A DNA stretch of 64,000 nt, taken from the NCBI GenBank assembly GCA_963712815.1, contig CAVQJL010000010.1, positions 199,594 to 263,593 on the forward strand, given 5' to 3'. The stretch is from RPQJ01 sp963712815. Its GTDB lineage: Bacteria; Pseudomonadota; Gammaproteobacteria; Steroidobacterales; Steroidobacteraceae. Below, piece after piece: positions 8,344-17,162 of this stretch; position 1 is the stretch's first letter, and the number at the start of each line of letters is the position of its first letter. Below the pieces are notes generated by a model, which saw only the letters and a list, made by a program, of their open reading frames with translations, did not search any database and was not told where the DNA came from. Both the position numbers and the translations under genes were made by a program.

Positions 8344-9366
8344 TCAGCGCGCCGCGACGCCGCCCGCGCCCAGTCCCGCGTTGTTGCGCGCGAGCGCCTG
8401 CTCGGCCCGGTAGCTCGATCGCACCAGCGGGCCCGCCACGCACTCGAGGAAGCCGCGCTCGAGCGCCGCGGCCCGGTAGCGCTCGAACTCATCGGGCGCG
8501 ACGAAGCGCGCCACGGGCAGGTGATTCACCGTCGGCCTCAGGTACTGGCCGAGCGTGAGGAGATCCACGCCCACGGCGCGCAGGTCGTCGAGCGTCTCGA
8601 GGATCTCGACGTCTGACTCGCCGAGGCCGAGCATCAGGCTGGTCTTGGTGAGCACGCCGGGGCGGTACCGCTTGGCGTGCGCGAGCACGGCGAGCGTCTG
8701 CTCGTAGGAGGCGCGCGGGTCGCGTACCGGGTGCGTGAGCCGTCGCACCGTCTCGACGTTCTGCGCGAACACCTCGAGACCCGAGTCCACCACGGTCTCG
8801 ACGTCGGCGAGCACGCCCTGGAAGTCGGGCGTCAACGCCTCGACGGCGGTTTCGGGGCACAGCCGCTTGATCTCGCGCACGCAGGCCGCGAAGTGCGCCG
8901 CCCCGCCGTCGTCGAGGTCGTCGCGGTTGACCGACGTGAGCACCACGTAATGGAGGCCCATCAGCTCGACGGTGCGCGCCGCGTTGGCGGGTTCCTCCGC
9001 GTCGAGCCAGCCACGGGGATTGCCGGTGTCCACGGCGCAGAAACGGCAGGCGCGGGTGCAGACCTCGCCCATCAGCATGAGCGTGGCGGTGCCGGCGTTC
9101 CAGCACTCGCCGATGTTCGGGCACTTGGCCTCCTCGCAGACCGTGGCGAGCCGGTGCTCGCGGACCGTCTGGCGCACGGCATCGAAGCGCCGGCCCGCCG
9201 GCATGGGCGCACGCAGCCATGCGGGCTTGCGGCCCGCCGGCAGCGGCGCGGCCGCCGCGGTCGTCTTGATGCCGTCCTTGATCGCCGCGATGCCCTGCGG
9301 CGTCACGTACTTCTCGCCGCTGCGGGCGGTGCTCTGGACGACGGGGATGCCTTTGAAGTTGCTCAT
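8344..9366 (-). CDS. lipA: Lipoyl synthase LipA
   Basis: LipA is a radical-SAM enzyme that inserts two sulfurs into protein-bound octanoate. The 340-aa product has the auxiliary cluster motif CEEAKCPNIGEC, the radical-SAM motif CTRACRFC and the C-terminal serine motif RSSYRAEQ, which ligates the auxiliary cluster in known LipA enzymes. It has a basic N-terminal extension of about 60 residues. lipB follows with four bases between, so the pair is co-transcribed leftward. Confidence 0.97.
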   Translation of the reverse strand: MSNFKGIPVVQSTARSGEKYVTPQGIAAIKDGIKTTAAAAPLPAGRKPAWLRAPMPAGRRFDAVRQTVREHRLATVCEEAKCPNIGECWNAGTATLMLMGEVCTRACRFCAVDTGNPRGWLDAEEPANAARTVELMGLHYVVLTSVNRDDLDDGGAAHFAACVREIKRLCPETAVEALTPDFQGVLADVETVVDSGLEVFAQNVETVRRLTHPVRDPRASYEQTLAVLAHAKRYRPGVLTKTSLMLGLGESDVEILETLDDLRAVGVDLLTLGQYLRPTVNHLPVARFVAPDEFERYRAAALERGFLECVAGPLVRSSYRAEQALARNNAGLGAGGVAAR

Positions 9367-9426
9367 GGCTGATTCTGCTGCGTGTTCGGCATTCTACTGC
9401 CCTCAGCGGGCAGCGCGTTTGGCAGC

Positions 9427-9543
9427 GCCGTCCGGGGTTCCGTAAGGACTTCCCCGGGACGCCGTAAACCCGTCCCTGGGGGCTCGCGCGCGGCGTCCAT
9501 GCCGCGCGACGCCCGGGGAAGTCCTTACGGAACCCCGGACGGC
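9427..9543. repeat. Long perfect inverted repeat (32-bp arms, 53-bp loop)
   Basis: The arms at 9427-9458 and 9512-9543 are perfect reverse complements (gccgtccggggttccgtaag and onward). The 53-bp loop holds a second hairpin, gcgcggc...gccgcgc, so the whole can fold as a branched cruciform. It lies between the end of murU and the start of lipA, both leftward. The loop resembles dispersed intergenic palindromes known in other high-GC gammaproteobacteria, but copy number cannot be judged from one window. It could also stop or protect the murU transcript. Confidence 0.85.
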
Positions 9544-9592
9544 ACGAAGCTCCGCCGCACGCTCGTCGGTTCGCCCGACGATGACCGCGGAT

Positions 9593-10270
9593 TCAGCGGC
9601 CGCCCCTGCCAAGACGCGCATCGAGTTCTGCAAGCCGCTCGGGCGTGCCAATGTCGAGCCAGGCGCCGGTGTGGATCTCGCCGCTCACCCGGCCGTCCCG
9701 GGCAGCGGCGCGCAGCAGCGGTGCGAGCTTGAAGATGCCGTCGCGGCAACCCTCGAAAAGCTCCGCTCGATAGATGCCCACCCCGGAGAACGTGAGCCGG
9801 TCGCCCGGCGCCTCGACGATGCGGCTGTTCTCCAGGACGAAATCGCCCCTCTCGTTATGCGCGGGGTTCGGCACCAGCACGAGGTGCGCCAGATCGGCCG
9901 GGGCGAGCTTCTCGCGTAGATCCGCAAAGGGGATGTCGGACCAGGTGTCGCCGTTCAGCACCAGGAACGGCCCGTCGCCGAGCAGCGGCAGCGCCCGGAA
10001 GATGCCGCCGCCGGTCTCGAGCGGCTCGGGGCCTTCCTCGCTGTAGTGGATGCGCAGGCCATGGCGGCTGCCGTCACCGAGCGCCGCGCGGATCTGCATG
10101 CCGAGCCACGAGAGGTTGACGACGACGTCGTCGAAGCCCGCCGCGGCCAGCGCGCGCAGGTGATGCACGATCAGCGGAGCGCCGCCCGCTTCCAGCAGCG
10201 GCTTCGGACGCTCGAGCGTGAGCGGGCGCATGCGCTCGCCGCGCCCGGCGGCGAGGATCATCGCCCTCAC
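9593..10270 (-). CDS. murU: N-acetylmuramate alpha-1-phosphate uridylyltransferase (MurU)
   Basis: MurU makes UDP-MurNAc from MurNAc-1-phosphate in peptidoglycan recycling that bypasses de novo UDP-MurNAc synthesis. The 225-aa nucleotidyltransferase starts at GTG 10270, overlapping the amgK stop (GTGA), and opens with MILAAGRGERMRPLT followed by KPLLEAGG; LVLNGDTWSD is the metal/nucleotide motif. Sequence alone allows a mannose-1-phosphate guanylyltransferase; the adjacent kinase decides for MurU. Confidence 0.88.
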   Translation of the reverse strand: MRAMILAAGRGERMRPLTLERPKPLLEAGGAPLIVHHLRALAAAGFDDVVVNLSWLGMQIRAALGDGSRHGLRIHYSEEGPEPLETGGGIFRALPLLGDGPFLVLNGDTWSDIPFADLREKLAPADLAHLVLVPNPAHNERGDFVLENSRIVEAPGDRLTFSGVGIYRAELFEGCRDGIFKLAPLLRAAARDGRVSGEIHTGAWLDIGTPERLAELDARLGRGGR

Positions 10271-11301
10271 GCGCGCGCCGCCCGCAGACTTGCCTGCATG
10301 GCCGGCAGGACCCGCTCGCGCACGAGTTCGCCCAGCGCGGCGAGATCGTCGTGACGGTCGCAGGCCTCGACGATGTAGCCGAGGGTGCGGGGAACGTCGG
10401 GCAGGTAGCCGGGCTTGCCGTCGCGGTGCCACAGCCGGGCGAAGATGCCGCTGGCCTTGAGGTGACGCTGCACGCCCATGAGGTCGAGCCAGCGCAGGAA
10501 CTGCGTCTCGTCAACGCCCGGGTCGAGGCCCGCCGCCGCAGCCTCGCTGCGGAAGTCTCGGGCCCAGCCGAGGACCTGCGCCGGCGGCCAGGTCACGTAG
10601 CAGTCGCGCAGCAGCGAGACGAGGTCGTAGGTGAGCGGGCCGTGCACCGCATCCTGGAAATCGAGGATCCCCGGGTTGGCACCGGCGCACACCATGAGGT
10701 TGCGGGAATGGTAGTCGCGGTGCACGAACACCCGCGGCTGCTCGAGGGCGTTGGCCACCAGTAGATCCGCGGCAGCCGCCAGCGTGGCAATGACCGCCGC
10801 GTCGAGCTCGAGCCCGAGGTGGCGCGTCAGCAGCCAGTCCGGGAAGAGGCTCATCTCGGTCCGCAGCAGGCGCTCGTCGTACGGCGGCAGCACGGTCGCG
10901 TGCCCGCCGCCCCGGGCCTGGATGCGGACCAGCGCCGAGATCGCATCGCGATAGAGCGGCCCGGCCTGCCCGGCGTCGGCGAGGGCCTCGAGGTAGGTCG
11001 TCGAGCCGAGGTCGCTCAGCAGCAGGAAGCCGTCGGCGGCGTTGCGGGCGATCACCCGCGGCGCGTTGACGCCGATGGCCTCGAGCATGCCCGCGACGCG
11101 CAGGTAGGGCTCCACGTCCTCCTTTCCGGGCGGCGCGTCCATGGCGATGGCTGTCGCGCCGTCGTGGGTCGCGCGGAAATAGCGGCGGAAGCTGGCATCG
11201 GCCGACGCGGGCGCGAGGCCGCAGCCTCGCCAGCCGAGTTCCGACTCGAGCCAGTGGCGCAGCAGGTCGAGCCGGGGATCGTCGCGGCGTGAATCTGGCA
11301 A
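10267..11301 (-). CDS. amgK: N-acetylmuramate/N-acetylglucosamine kinase AmgK
   Basis: AmgK phosphorylates the anomeric position of MurNAc and GlcNAc, giving the substrate for MurU. The protein is an aminoglycoside-phosphotransferase-fold kinase with the catalytic loop VFVHRDYHSRNLMV and metal motif ILDFQDAVHGPLTYDL. I chose TTG 11301 (344 aa, close to the family length), which has GAGG upstream and lies downstream of the probable -10 box; a start at 11340 would sit inside that box. The gene is divergent from lptD and coupled to murU. Confidence 0.88.
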   Translation of the reverse strand: MPDSRRDDPRLDLLRHWLESELGWRGCGLAPASADASFRRYFRATHDGATAIAMDAPPGKEDVEPYLRVAGMLEAIGVNAPRVIARNAADGFLLLSDLGSTTYLEALADAGQAGPLYRDAISALVRIQARGGGHATVLPPYDERLLRTEMSLFPDWLLTRHLGLELDAAVIATLAAAADLLVANALEQPRVFVHRDYHSRNLMVCAGANPGILDFQDAVHGPLTYDLVSLLRDCYVTWPPAQVLGWARDFRSEAAAAGLDPGVDETQFLRWLDLMGVQRHLKASGIFARLWHRDGKPGYLPDVPRTLGYIVEACDRHDDLAALGELVRERVLPAMQASLRAARA

Positions 11302-11339
11302 GGAAGGCCTCGGAAAACCGGATCGGGCGGGGGGCGGCA

Positions 11340-11347
11340 ATTATAAT
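11340..11347. promoter_or_regulatory. Symmetric -10 element shared by amgK and lptD
   Basis: The octamer attataat is its own reverse complement and so presents TATAAT on both strands, in otherwise GC-rich DNA between divergent genes. Rightward, the predicted start point falls at about 11354, right at the lptD ATG (11355), so that transcript would be nearly leaderless. Leftward it would start at about 11333, upstream of amgK. No good -35 box is visible on either side. Confidence 0.5.
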
Positions 11348-11354
11348 CGCGCCG

Positions 11355-13580
11355 ATGAAGCCGTCCGCCCGAACTTCGCCGGTCCCGCGACGGCTCATTG
11401 CGGCAATCGCCCTGGGGCTGATCGCCCCGCGTGCGGCGGGTGCCGATCCGCAGCGCTGCGAGGCGCCGCCGCCCGATCCGCGCCTCGAGGAGCTGCTGCA
11501 GGCCGACCCCGAGGATCCGCGCATCAACATCACCAGCGACGAGGGCGAACTCGGCCGCGACGGGGACGCCAGCCTGACGGGCAACGTGCGCATCCGCATC
11601 GGACAGCGCCTGCTTGCAGCCGACGCCGCCGAGATCGACGCGACGGCGCGCACGGTCCGCCTGACCGGTGACGTCGAGTTCCTCGATCCGATGCTGCACG
11701 TGCGCGGTCACGGCGGCGATTTCAGCGAGGACGGCGGCAGCTTCCAGGGCGCCGAGTTCGAGATTCGCGACCGCGCCGTGCGCGGCTCGGCCGACGGTGT
11801 GCGACTACGCGACCGGACGGTCCTCGACCTCGAGGGCGTGCGCTACACGGCCTGCCCGGCCGGCAGCGAGGACTGGGTCCTCGGCGCGCGGAAGATCTCG
11901 ATCGACCAGGAGACGCGCATCGGCACCGGCCGGGACGTTCGACTCGAGTTCCTCGGCGTGCCCATCCTCTATGCGCCGTGGCTGACCTTTCCGGTCGGCG
12001 ACCAGCGCAAGTCGGGATTCCTTTTTCCCTCGGTGGGCAACAGCAACAAGACCGGCGCCCAGATCGCCGTGCCGTGGTACTGGAACATCGCGCCGAACTA
12101 CGACGCGACCTTCACCTCCCGCTTGTTCTTCTCGCGCGGGCTGCGGATCGACCCCGAGTTTCGCTACCTCACCGAGCGCAGCCAGGGCACGCTGAGCGCC
12201 GAGTACATGTACCACGACAGCGACTTCGACGGCTCCCGCACCGTCGTGGACCTGAACCATCTCACTCGCCTGCGGCCGCGCACGCGGCTGCTGGTCGATG
12301 CCGCCTACGCGAGCGACGACAACTATTTCGAGGACTTCGGCGTCGGTTTCGAAGGCACCAGCGTCACGTTCCTGGAGCAGCTCGCGGAAGCGCGCCGCGA
12401 CACGGACCACTGGTCGTTCATCGGCCGCGTGCAGGACCACCAGGTGCTCGATGCCGGGTTGCCCGACGACGAGCAGCCCTATGCCCGCCTGCCGCAGGTG
12501 CTGGTGGCCGGCCGGTGGCAGGAGCCCGGGCGCGGGCTGCGGGCCGCGGTCCGTGCGGAGGCAGTGAACTTCGACAGCGACGTGCGCGACGACGGCGCGC
12601 GCTTCGACGTCGAGCCGTCGCTCGGCTGGCGGCGGGAAGGCTTCGGGGCCCACGTAGAGGCAAACGCGGCGTGGCGCGCAACCGCCTACTCCCTCCCCGA
12701 CGCCGGACCGGGCGAGGACGACTCGCCGCTGCGATCCCTGCCGTTGCTGAGCGCCGAGACGGGCGTCGTGCTGGAAAGGCCGTCCGGCTCGAAGGGCCAG
12801 CGCGTGCAGACGCTCGAGCCGCGCCTCATGTACCTGTACGTGCCGTACCGCGACCAGGACGACCTGCCGGTGTTCGACAGCGGCCTGCCGGACCTCAACC
12901 TGGTGCAGCTGTTCCGCACCAACCGCTACATGGGCGCGGACCGCGTCGGCGATGCCAACCAGGTGAACTTCGGCGTGACGAGCCGCCTGCTCGACGCCGC
13001 GGGCGGGCGGCAGTTCCTGAGCGCCACGCTCGGCCAGGCGTTCTACCTGGAGGACCCGCGCGTCGTCCTGCCGGGCGAGCCGCCGCGCGACCGCTCGACA
13101 TCCGACGTGATCGCCGAACTCGACCTCACCGCGTTCAAGCACTGGAACGCCCGCCTCGCCTACCAGTGGAACCCGGACCGCAGCCGCACCGAGTACTCGG
13201 ACGTGCGCCTGCAGTACCGGCCCCAGTCGGATCGCGTCGTGAACGCGAGCTACCGGTTCCGCCAGGACCTGGTCGAGCAGTTCGACGTGTCCGCGGCCTG
13301 GCCCATCACCGGTGGCTGGCGCGCCTACGGGCGCTGGATCTACTCGCTGAGCGAGGAAAAGACGCTCGACCAGTTCGCCGGCATCGAGTACGGCTCGTGC
13401 TGCTGGCGGCTGCGCGTCGTGACGCGCCGCTTCCTCAGCAGCCGCAGTGGCGACATCGACACCTCGATCGGGCTGCAGCTGGAACTCAAGGGCCTGTCGA
13501 GTGTCGGAACGGACACGGATTCTTTCCTGCGCGATGCGATTCGTGGATACTCCGCGCTCCCGACCGACCCCCGGCCCTGA
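11355..13580 (+). CDS. lptD: LPS-assembly protein LptD
   Basis: LptD is the outer-membrane beta-barrel that inserts lipopolysaccharide with LptE. The 741-aa product has a signal peptide (LIAAIALGLIAPRAAGA), an N-terminal OstA/LptA-like domain (GNVRIRIGQRLLAADAAEID) and a C-terminal barrel of alternating polar and aromatic residues. The disulfide cysteines are in the expected places: one near the mature N-terminus (PQRCEAPP), one at the end of the periplasmic domain (YTACPAGSED), and the adjacent pair near the C-terminus (EYGSCCWRLRV). surA follows after one base. Confidence 0.96.
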   Translation: MKPSARTSPVPRRLIAAIALGLIAPRAAGADPQRCEAPPPDPRLEELLQADPEDPRINITSDEGELGRDGDASLTGNVRIRIGQRLLAADAAEIDATARTVRLTGDVEFLDPMLHVRGHGGDFSEDGGSFQGAEFEIRDRAVRGSADGVRLRDRTVLDLEGVRYTACPAGSEDWVLGARKISIDQETRIGTGRDVRLEFLGVPILYAPWLTFPVGDQRKSGFLFPSVGNSNKTGAQIAVPWYWNIAPNYDATFTSRLFFSRGLRIDPEFRYLTERSQGTLSAEYMYHDSDFDGSRTVVDLNHLTRLRPRTRLLVDAAYASDDNYFEDFGVGFEGTSVTFLEQLAEARRDTDHWSFIGRVQDHQVLDAGLPDDEQPYARLPQVLVAGRWQEPGRGLRAAVRAEAVNFDSDVRDDGARFDVEPSLGWRREGFGAHVEANAAWRATAYSLPDAGPGEDDSPLRSLPLLSAETGVVLERPSGSKGQRVQTLEPRLMYLYVPYRDQDDLPVFDSGLPDLNLVQLFRTNRYMGADRVGDANQVNFGVTSRLLDAAGGRQFLSATLGQAFYLEDPRVVLPGEPPRDRSTSDVIAELDLTAFKHWNARLAYQWNPDRSRTEYSDVRLQYRPQSDRVVNASYRFRQDLVEQFDVSAAWPITGGWRAYGRWIYSLSEEKTLDQFAGIEYGSCCWRLRVVTRRFLSSRSGDIDTSIGLQLELKGLSSVGTDTDSFLRDAIRGYSALPTDPRP

Positions 13581-13581
13581 A

Positions 13582-14889
13582 ATGCCCTTTGTTTTCAACA
13601 GACTGGTACTGGCCTGCCTGCTGCTGGCGGCCTTCTCGAGCGGCCTCGGGGCGCGCGAGCTGAGCACCCGCGGGGTGCCCCTCGACGGCGTGGCTGCCGT
13701 GGTCAACGACGGCATCGTGCTGCGCAGCGCCCTCGACCAGCAGGTGCAGGTCATCTCGCAGCGCCTCGAGCAACAGGGCCAGCCGCTGCCGCCGGGCAAC
13801 CTGCTGCGCCAGCAGGTGCTGGAGCGCCTGGTGATGCAGGAAGTGCAGCGGCAGCGCGCCGATCGCCTCGGCGTCAGGGTTCCGGACGAGATGCTGAACG
13901 AGACCCTCGCCGACATCGCGGCCCGCAATTCCTTCCAGTTCAGCGACCTGCCGGCGAGGCTCGAGGCGCAGGGCATCAACTACGCGGCCTACCGCGAGGA
14001 CGTGCGCCAGGAGATGACGCTCAACCTGCTGCGCCAGCGGGACGTCTATTCGCGCATCTACATCTCGCCGCGCGAGGTCGAGCAGTGCCTGGCGAAGCGC
14101 AAGGCCTCGCCCGGCGACGACGTCGAATTCGAGCTTGCGCACATCCTGGTCGCGGTTCCGGCCGCCGCCACGCCCGAACAGGCCGAGGAACGGGCGGTCC
14201 GCGCGCAAGGCATCTACGATCGCGCCCAGCGCGGCGAGGACTTCGCCCAGCTGGCGATCTCGTATTCCGACGCCGGGACGGCGCTCGAGGGCGGCGCCCT
14301 CGGCTGGCGGCCCGCGAACCAGCTGCCGTCCTTTGCCGCCGAGGCCATCACGCGGCTGCAGCCCGGCGAGATCAGCGAGCCGATCCGCACTCCGAGCGGG
14401 CTGCACATCTTCAAGGTGACGCAGAAGCGCGGCGCCGCCTCGAGCACGATGGTGTCGCAGGTGCACGCGCGTCACATCCTGCTCGAGACCAATGCGGTCG
14501 AGGACGACGACACCGTTCGCCAGAAGCTCACCCAGTTCCGTGACCGCATCCTCGGCGGCGAGGCCTTCGACACGATCGCCGCGGTGAACTCCGACGACCA
14601 GGGCTCGGCGGCACGCGGCGGCGACCTCGGCTGGACCGGGCCCGGTACCTTCGTGCCGGCGTTCGACCAGCAGGTCGCGCTGCTGCAGGAGAACGAGATC
14701 AGCCAGCCGTTCAAGACGCAGTACGGCTGGCACATCGTGCAGCTGCTCGGTCGGCGCACCTACGACGCCACGGACGACGTGATCCGCAACCGCTGCGTGG
14801 CCCAGCTGCGCGAGTCGCGGGCCGAGGAAGAGACCGAGATCTGGATGCGTCGCCTGCGCGACGAGGCGTTCGTCGAATACCGGCTGTGA
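13582..14889 (+). CDS. surA: Periplasmic chaperone / peptidyl-prolyl isomerase SurA
   Basis: SurA escorts outer-membrane proteins such as LptD to the Bam complex. The 435-aa product has a signal peptide (LVLACLLLAAFSSGLGA), the SurA N-terminal domain (VAAVVNDGIVLRSALDQQV) and two parvulin domains: one at about residues 180-280 (ELAHILVAVP...GLHIFKV), the second at about 290-395 (VHARHILLET...YGWHIVQLL). The start follows the lptD stop by one base and the stop overlaps pdxA (GTGA). Confidence 0.96.
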   Translation: MPFVFNRLVLACLLLAAFSSGLGARELSTRGVPLDGVAAVVNDGIVLRSALDQQVQVISQRLEQQGQPLPPGNLLRQQVLERLVMQEVQRQRADRLGVRVPDEMLNETLADIAARNSFQFSDLPARLEAQGINYAAYREDVRQEMTLNLLRQRDVYSRIYISPREVEQCLAKRKASPGDDVEFELAHILVAVPAAATPEQAEERAVRAQGIYDRAQRGEDFAQLAISYSDAGTALEGGALGWRPANQLPSFAAEAITRLQPGEISEPIRTPSGLHIFKVTQKRGAASSTMVSQVHARHILLETNAVEDDDTVRQKLTQFRDRILGGEAFDTIAAVNSDDQGSAARGGDLGWTGPGTFVPAFDQQVALLQENEISQPFKTQYGWHIVQLLGRRTYDATDDVIRNRCVAQLRESRAEEETEIWMRRLRDEAFVEYRL

Positions 14890-15839
14890 GCCCGGGCCGC
14901 ACGGATCGCCGCCAGCCGGTCATTGCCGTCACGAGCGGCGAACCCGCCGGCATCGGGCCGGAGATCTGTGCTGCCCTCGTTGCGGAACCGGGCGAACCAC
15001 GGCTGCTGCTGATCGGCGACCGGGACCTGCTCGCGCGGGCGGCCGGGAGGCCGCTGCCGGAGGAGAGCATCCTGCACGTCCCGCTCGCTGCGCCTGCCGT
15101 GCCGGGACGCCTCGATCCGGCGAACGCCCGCTACGTCCTCGCGCTGCTCGACGCCGGCATCGACGGCTGCCTCGACGGGCGTTTCGACGCGCTGGTGACG
15201 GCGCCCGTGCACAAGGGCGTGATCAACGACGCCGGCATCCCCTTCACGGGCCACACCGAGTACCTGGCCGCGCGCAGCGGTGCCGCCCTGCCGGTGATGA
15301 TGCTGGTGGGCGGTGGGCTGCGCGTCGCGCTCGCCACGACGCACCTGCCACTCGCGAAGGTGAGCGCCGCGCTCACCGCGACGCGGCTCGAGCAGGTGAT
15401 CCGCGTGCTCGACGCGGACCTGCGCGCAAAGTTCGGCTGCGTGGCGCCGCGGATCCTCGTCTGCGGCCTCAATCCGCACGCCGGCGAAGGCGGGCACCTC
15501 GGGCGCGAGGAGATCGAGGTGATCGAGCCGGTGCTCGAGCGGCTGCGGGCCGAGGGCTTCGATCTCACCGGCCCCGTGCCGGCAGACACCGCGTTCCTCC
15601 CGCAGTGCGTCGCCGGCCACGACGCGGTGCTCGCGATGTTCCACGACCAGGGCCTGCCCGTGCTGAAGCACGCGAGCTTCGGGCATGCGGTGAACGTCAC
15701 GCTCGGGCTGCCGATCGTGCGCACGTCGGTGGACCACGGCACCGCGCTCGACCTCGCCGGCAGCGGGCGCGCGGACGCGGACAGCCTGCGCGCGGCGGTG
15801 CGGCTCGCCGTCGAGCTCGGCGCCGCACGCCGCCGGTGA
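14886..15839 (+). CDS. pdxA: 4-hydroxythreonine-4-phosphate dehydrogenase PdxA
   Basis: PdxA oxidises 4-phosphohydroxy-L-threonine in pyridoxal phosphate biosynthesis. The 317-aa protein starts at GTG overlapping surA. Visible family blocks are VTSGEPAGIGPEI, FTGHTEYLAARSG, CGLNPHAGEGGHLGREE and FHDQGLPVLKHASFG, with the metal-binding histidines in the second and fourth. The stop overlaps rsmA (GTGA). PLP made here serves dat, kynU, the decarboxylase at 34.8 kb and GcvP in this window. Confidence 0.95.
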   Translation: MSPGRTDRRQPVIAVTSGEPAGIGPEICAALVAEPGEPRLLLIGDRDLLARAAGRPLPEESILHVPLAAPAVPGRLDPANARYVLALLDAGIDGCLDGRFDALVTAPVHKGVINDAGIPFTGHTEYLAARSGAALPVMMLVGGGLRVALATTHLPLAKVSAALTATRLEQVIRVLDADLRAKFGCVAPRILVCGLNPHAGEGGHLGREEIEVIEPVLERLRAEGFDLTGPVPADTAFLPQCVAGHDAVLAMFHDQGLPVLKHASFGHAVNVTLGLPIVRTSVDHGTALDLAGSGRADADSLRAAVRLAVELGAARRR

Positions 15840-16648
15840 GCCGCGCAAAAAAGCGCCTCGGCCAGCACTTCCTGCACGATCCGGGGACGATCGAGCGCAT
15901 CGTGCGCGCCATTGCGCCGGCCCGGGGCGAGCGGCTGGTCGAGATCGGCCCCGGCCGCGGCGCGATCACCCTGCCGCTGCTCGAGGCCGCCGGCGCGCTC
16001 GACGTGATCGAGATCGACCGCGACGTGCTGCCCGCGCTCGAGGCACGCTGCCGGGGCCTTGGCGAGCTGCGCGTGCACCTCGAGGACGCCCTCGAGTTCG
16101 ACCTTCGTGCCCTGCGCGGCGAGGGCGCAGCGCTGCGTCTCGTGGGCAACCTGCCCTACAACATCTCCACGCCGCTGCTGTTCCGCTTCCTCGCGCAGCT
16201 CGACGCCGTCGCGGACATGCACTTCATGCTGCAGAAGGAAGTCGTCGCGCGCATGGCGGCGCGACCCGGCGGCAAGGACTACGGCCGGCTCACCGTGATG
16301 CTGGCGCCCTGGGTGCGCGTCGAACCGCTGTTCGACATCGGCACGGGCGCCTTCACGCCACCGCCGCGCGTGGTCTCGACGTTCTTCGCGCTGCGCGCCC
16401 ATGCAACAGCGCCGTTCACGATCAGCGATCCTTCGGCTTATGCGCGCGTCGTGGCGGCGGCCTTCGGGCAGCGCCGCAAGACGTTGCGCAACTCGCTCTC
16501 GGCGCTGCTCGATACCGCGCGCATCGAGGCCGCCGGCGTCGACCCCACGGCGCGCGCGGAAACGCTGTCGCCGTCACAGTTCGCGGCGCTCGCCGCCGAG
16601 CTCGCGGCGAGGGACGGCGATTGGTCGGCCAGCCGCGGCGACCTATAA
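15836..16648 (+). CDS. rsmA: 16S rRNA dimethyladenosine transferase RsmA (KsgA)
   Basis: RsmA dimethylates A1518 and A1519 of 16S rRNA late in small-subunit assembly. From GTG 15836 the product is 270 aa. It begins with the family signature KKRLGQHFLHD and continues with the SAM-binding motif VEIGPGRGAITLPLL and the catalytic NLPYNIS. The start overlaps the pdxA stop, and the stop TAA lies inside a TATAAT box for the next gene. Confidence 0.96.
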   Translation: MSRAKKRLGQHFLHDPGTIERIVRAIAPARGERLVEIGPGRGAITLPLLEAAGALDVIEIDRDVLPALEARCRGLGELRVHLEDALEFDLRALRGEGAALRLVGNLPYNISTPLLFRFLAQLDAVADMHFMLQKEVVARMAARPGGKDYGRLTVMLAPWVRVEPLFDIGTGAFTPPPRVVSTFFALRAHATAPFTISDPSAYARVVAAAFGQRRKTLRNSLSALLDTARIEAAGVDPTARAETLSPSQFAALAAELAARDGDWSASRGDL

Positions 16649-16649
16649 T
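16644..16649 (+). promoter_or_regulatory. Candidate -10 box for the usp gene
   Basis: A perfect TATAAT overlaps the rsmA stop codon, 55 bases before the universal stress gene. It implies an independent transcript start near 16656 within the otherwise coupled operon. A matching -35 box is not obvious. Confidence 0.45.
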
Positions 16650-16704
16650 CCCCCTGATCGATCCCTCCGGACCGTCCGGATCCCAAGCCTGCGAGGCCAC
16701 TGCC

Positions 16705-17142
16705 ATGCGCGACTACCGGAAAATCCTTCTCTGCCTCGACCTGACGGACGAAAGCGAGAAGATCGCCGAGCGGGCCCGGATGCTGGCCACGGCCTTCGGC
16801 GCAGAGCTGACGCTGCTGCACGTGGTCGAGTACGTCCCGGTGGAGCCGATGGGCGAGGCGCTGCTGCCCGCCGTGCAGATCGAGGGCGAGCTGCTGGAGC
16901 GCGCGCGCGTGCGCATCGCCGAGCTTGCAGCGCGCCTCGGTCTCGAGAACTGCGAGCGACTCGTGAACACCGGCAACATCAAGACCGAGGTGGTGCGCAT
17001 CGCCCAGACCCGCGCCATCGACCTGATCGTGATCGGCAGCCGCGAGCGGCACGGGGTCTCGATCCTGTTCAACTTCACCGAGGACACGGTGCTGCATGCG
17101 GCGCCATGCGACGTGCTCGCCGTGCGCCTGCAGCGCGAGTGA
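16705..17142 (+). CDS. Universal stress protein (UspA family)
   Basis: This is a 145-aa single-domain Usp fold protein: it starts DYRKILLCLDLTDESEK, has a central VNTGNIKTEVVRIAQ and ends with the nucleotide-loop region LIVIGSRERHGVSILF and the closing strand CDVLAVRLQ. The ATP-loop pattern G-x2-G-x9-G(S/T) is only partly kept (GSRERHGVSILFNFTEDTV), so nucleotide binding is uncertain. GAGG precedes the ATG at 16705. It sits between rsmA and apaG, which are neighbours in many gammaproteobacteria. Confidence 0.88.
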   Translation: MRDYRKILLCLDLTDESEKIAERARMLATAFGAELTLLHVVEYVPVEPMGEALLPAVQIEGELLERARVRIAELAARLGLENCERLVNTGNIKTEVVRIAQTRAIDLIVIGSRERHGVSILFNFTEDTVLHAAPCDVLAVRLQRE

Positions 17143-17162
17143 CCCCCCTGGCAACCGAACGC

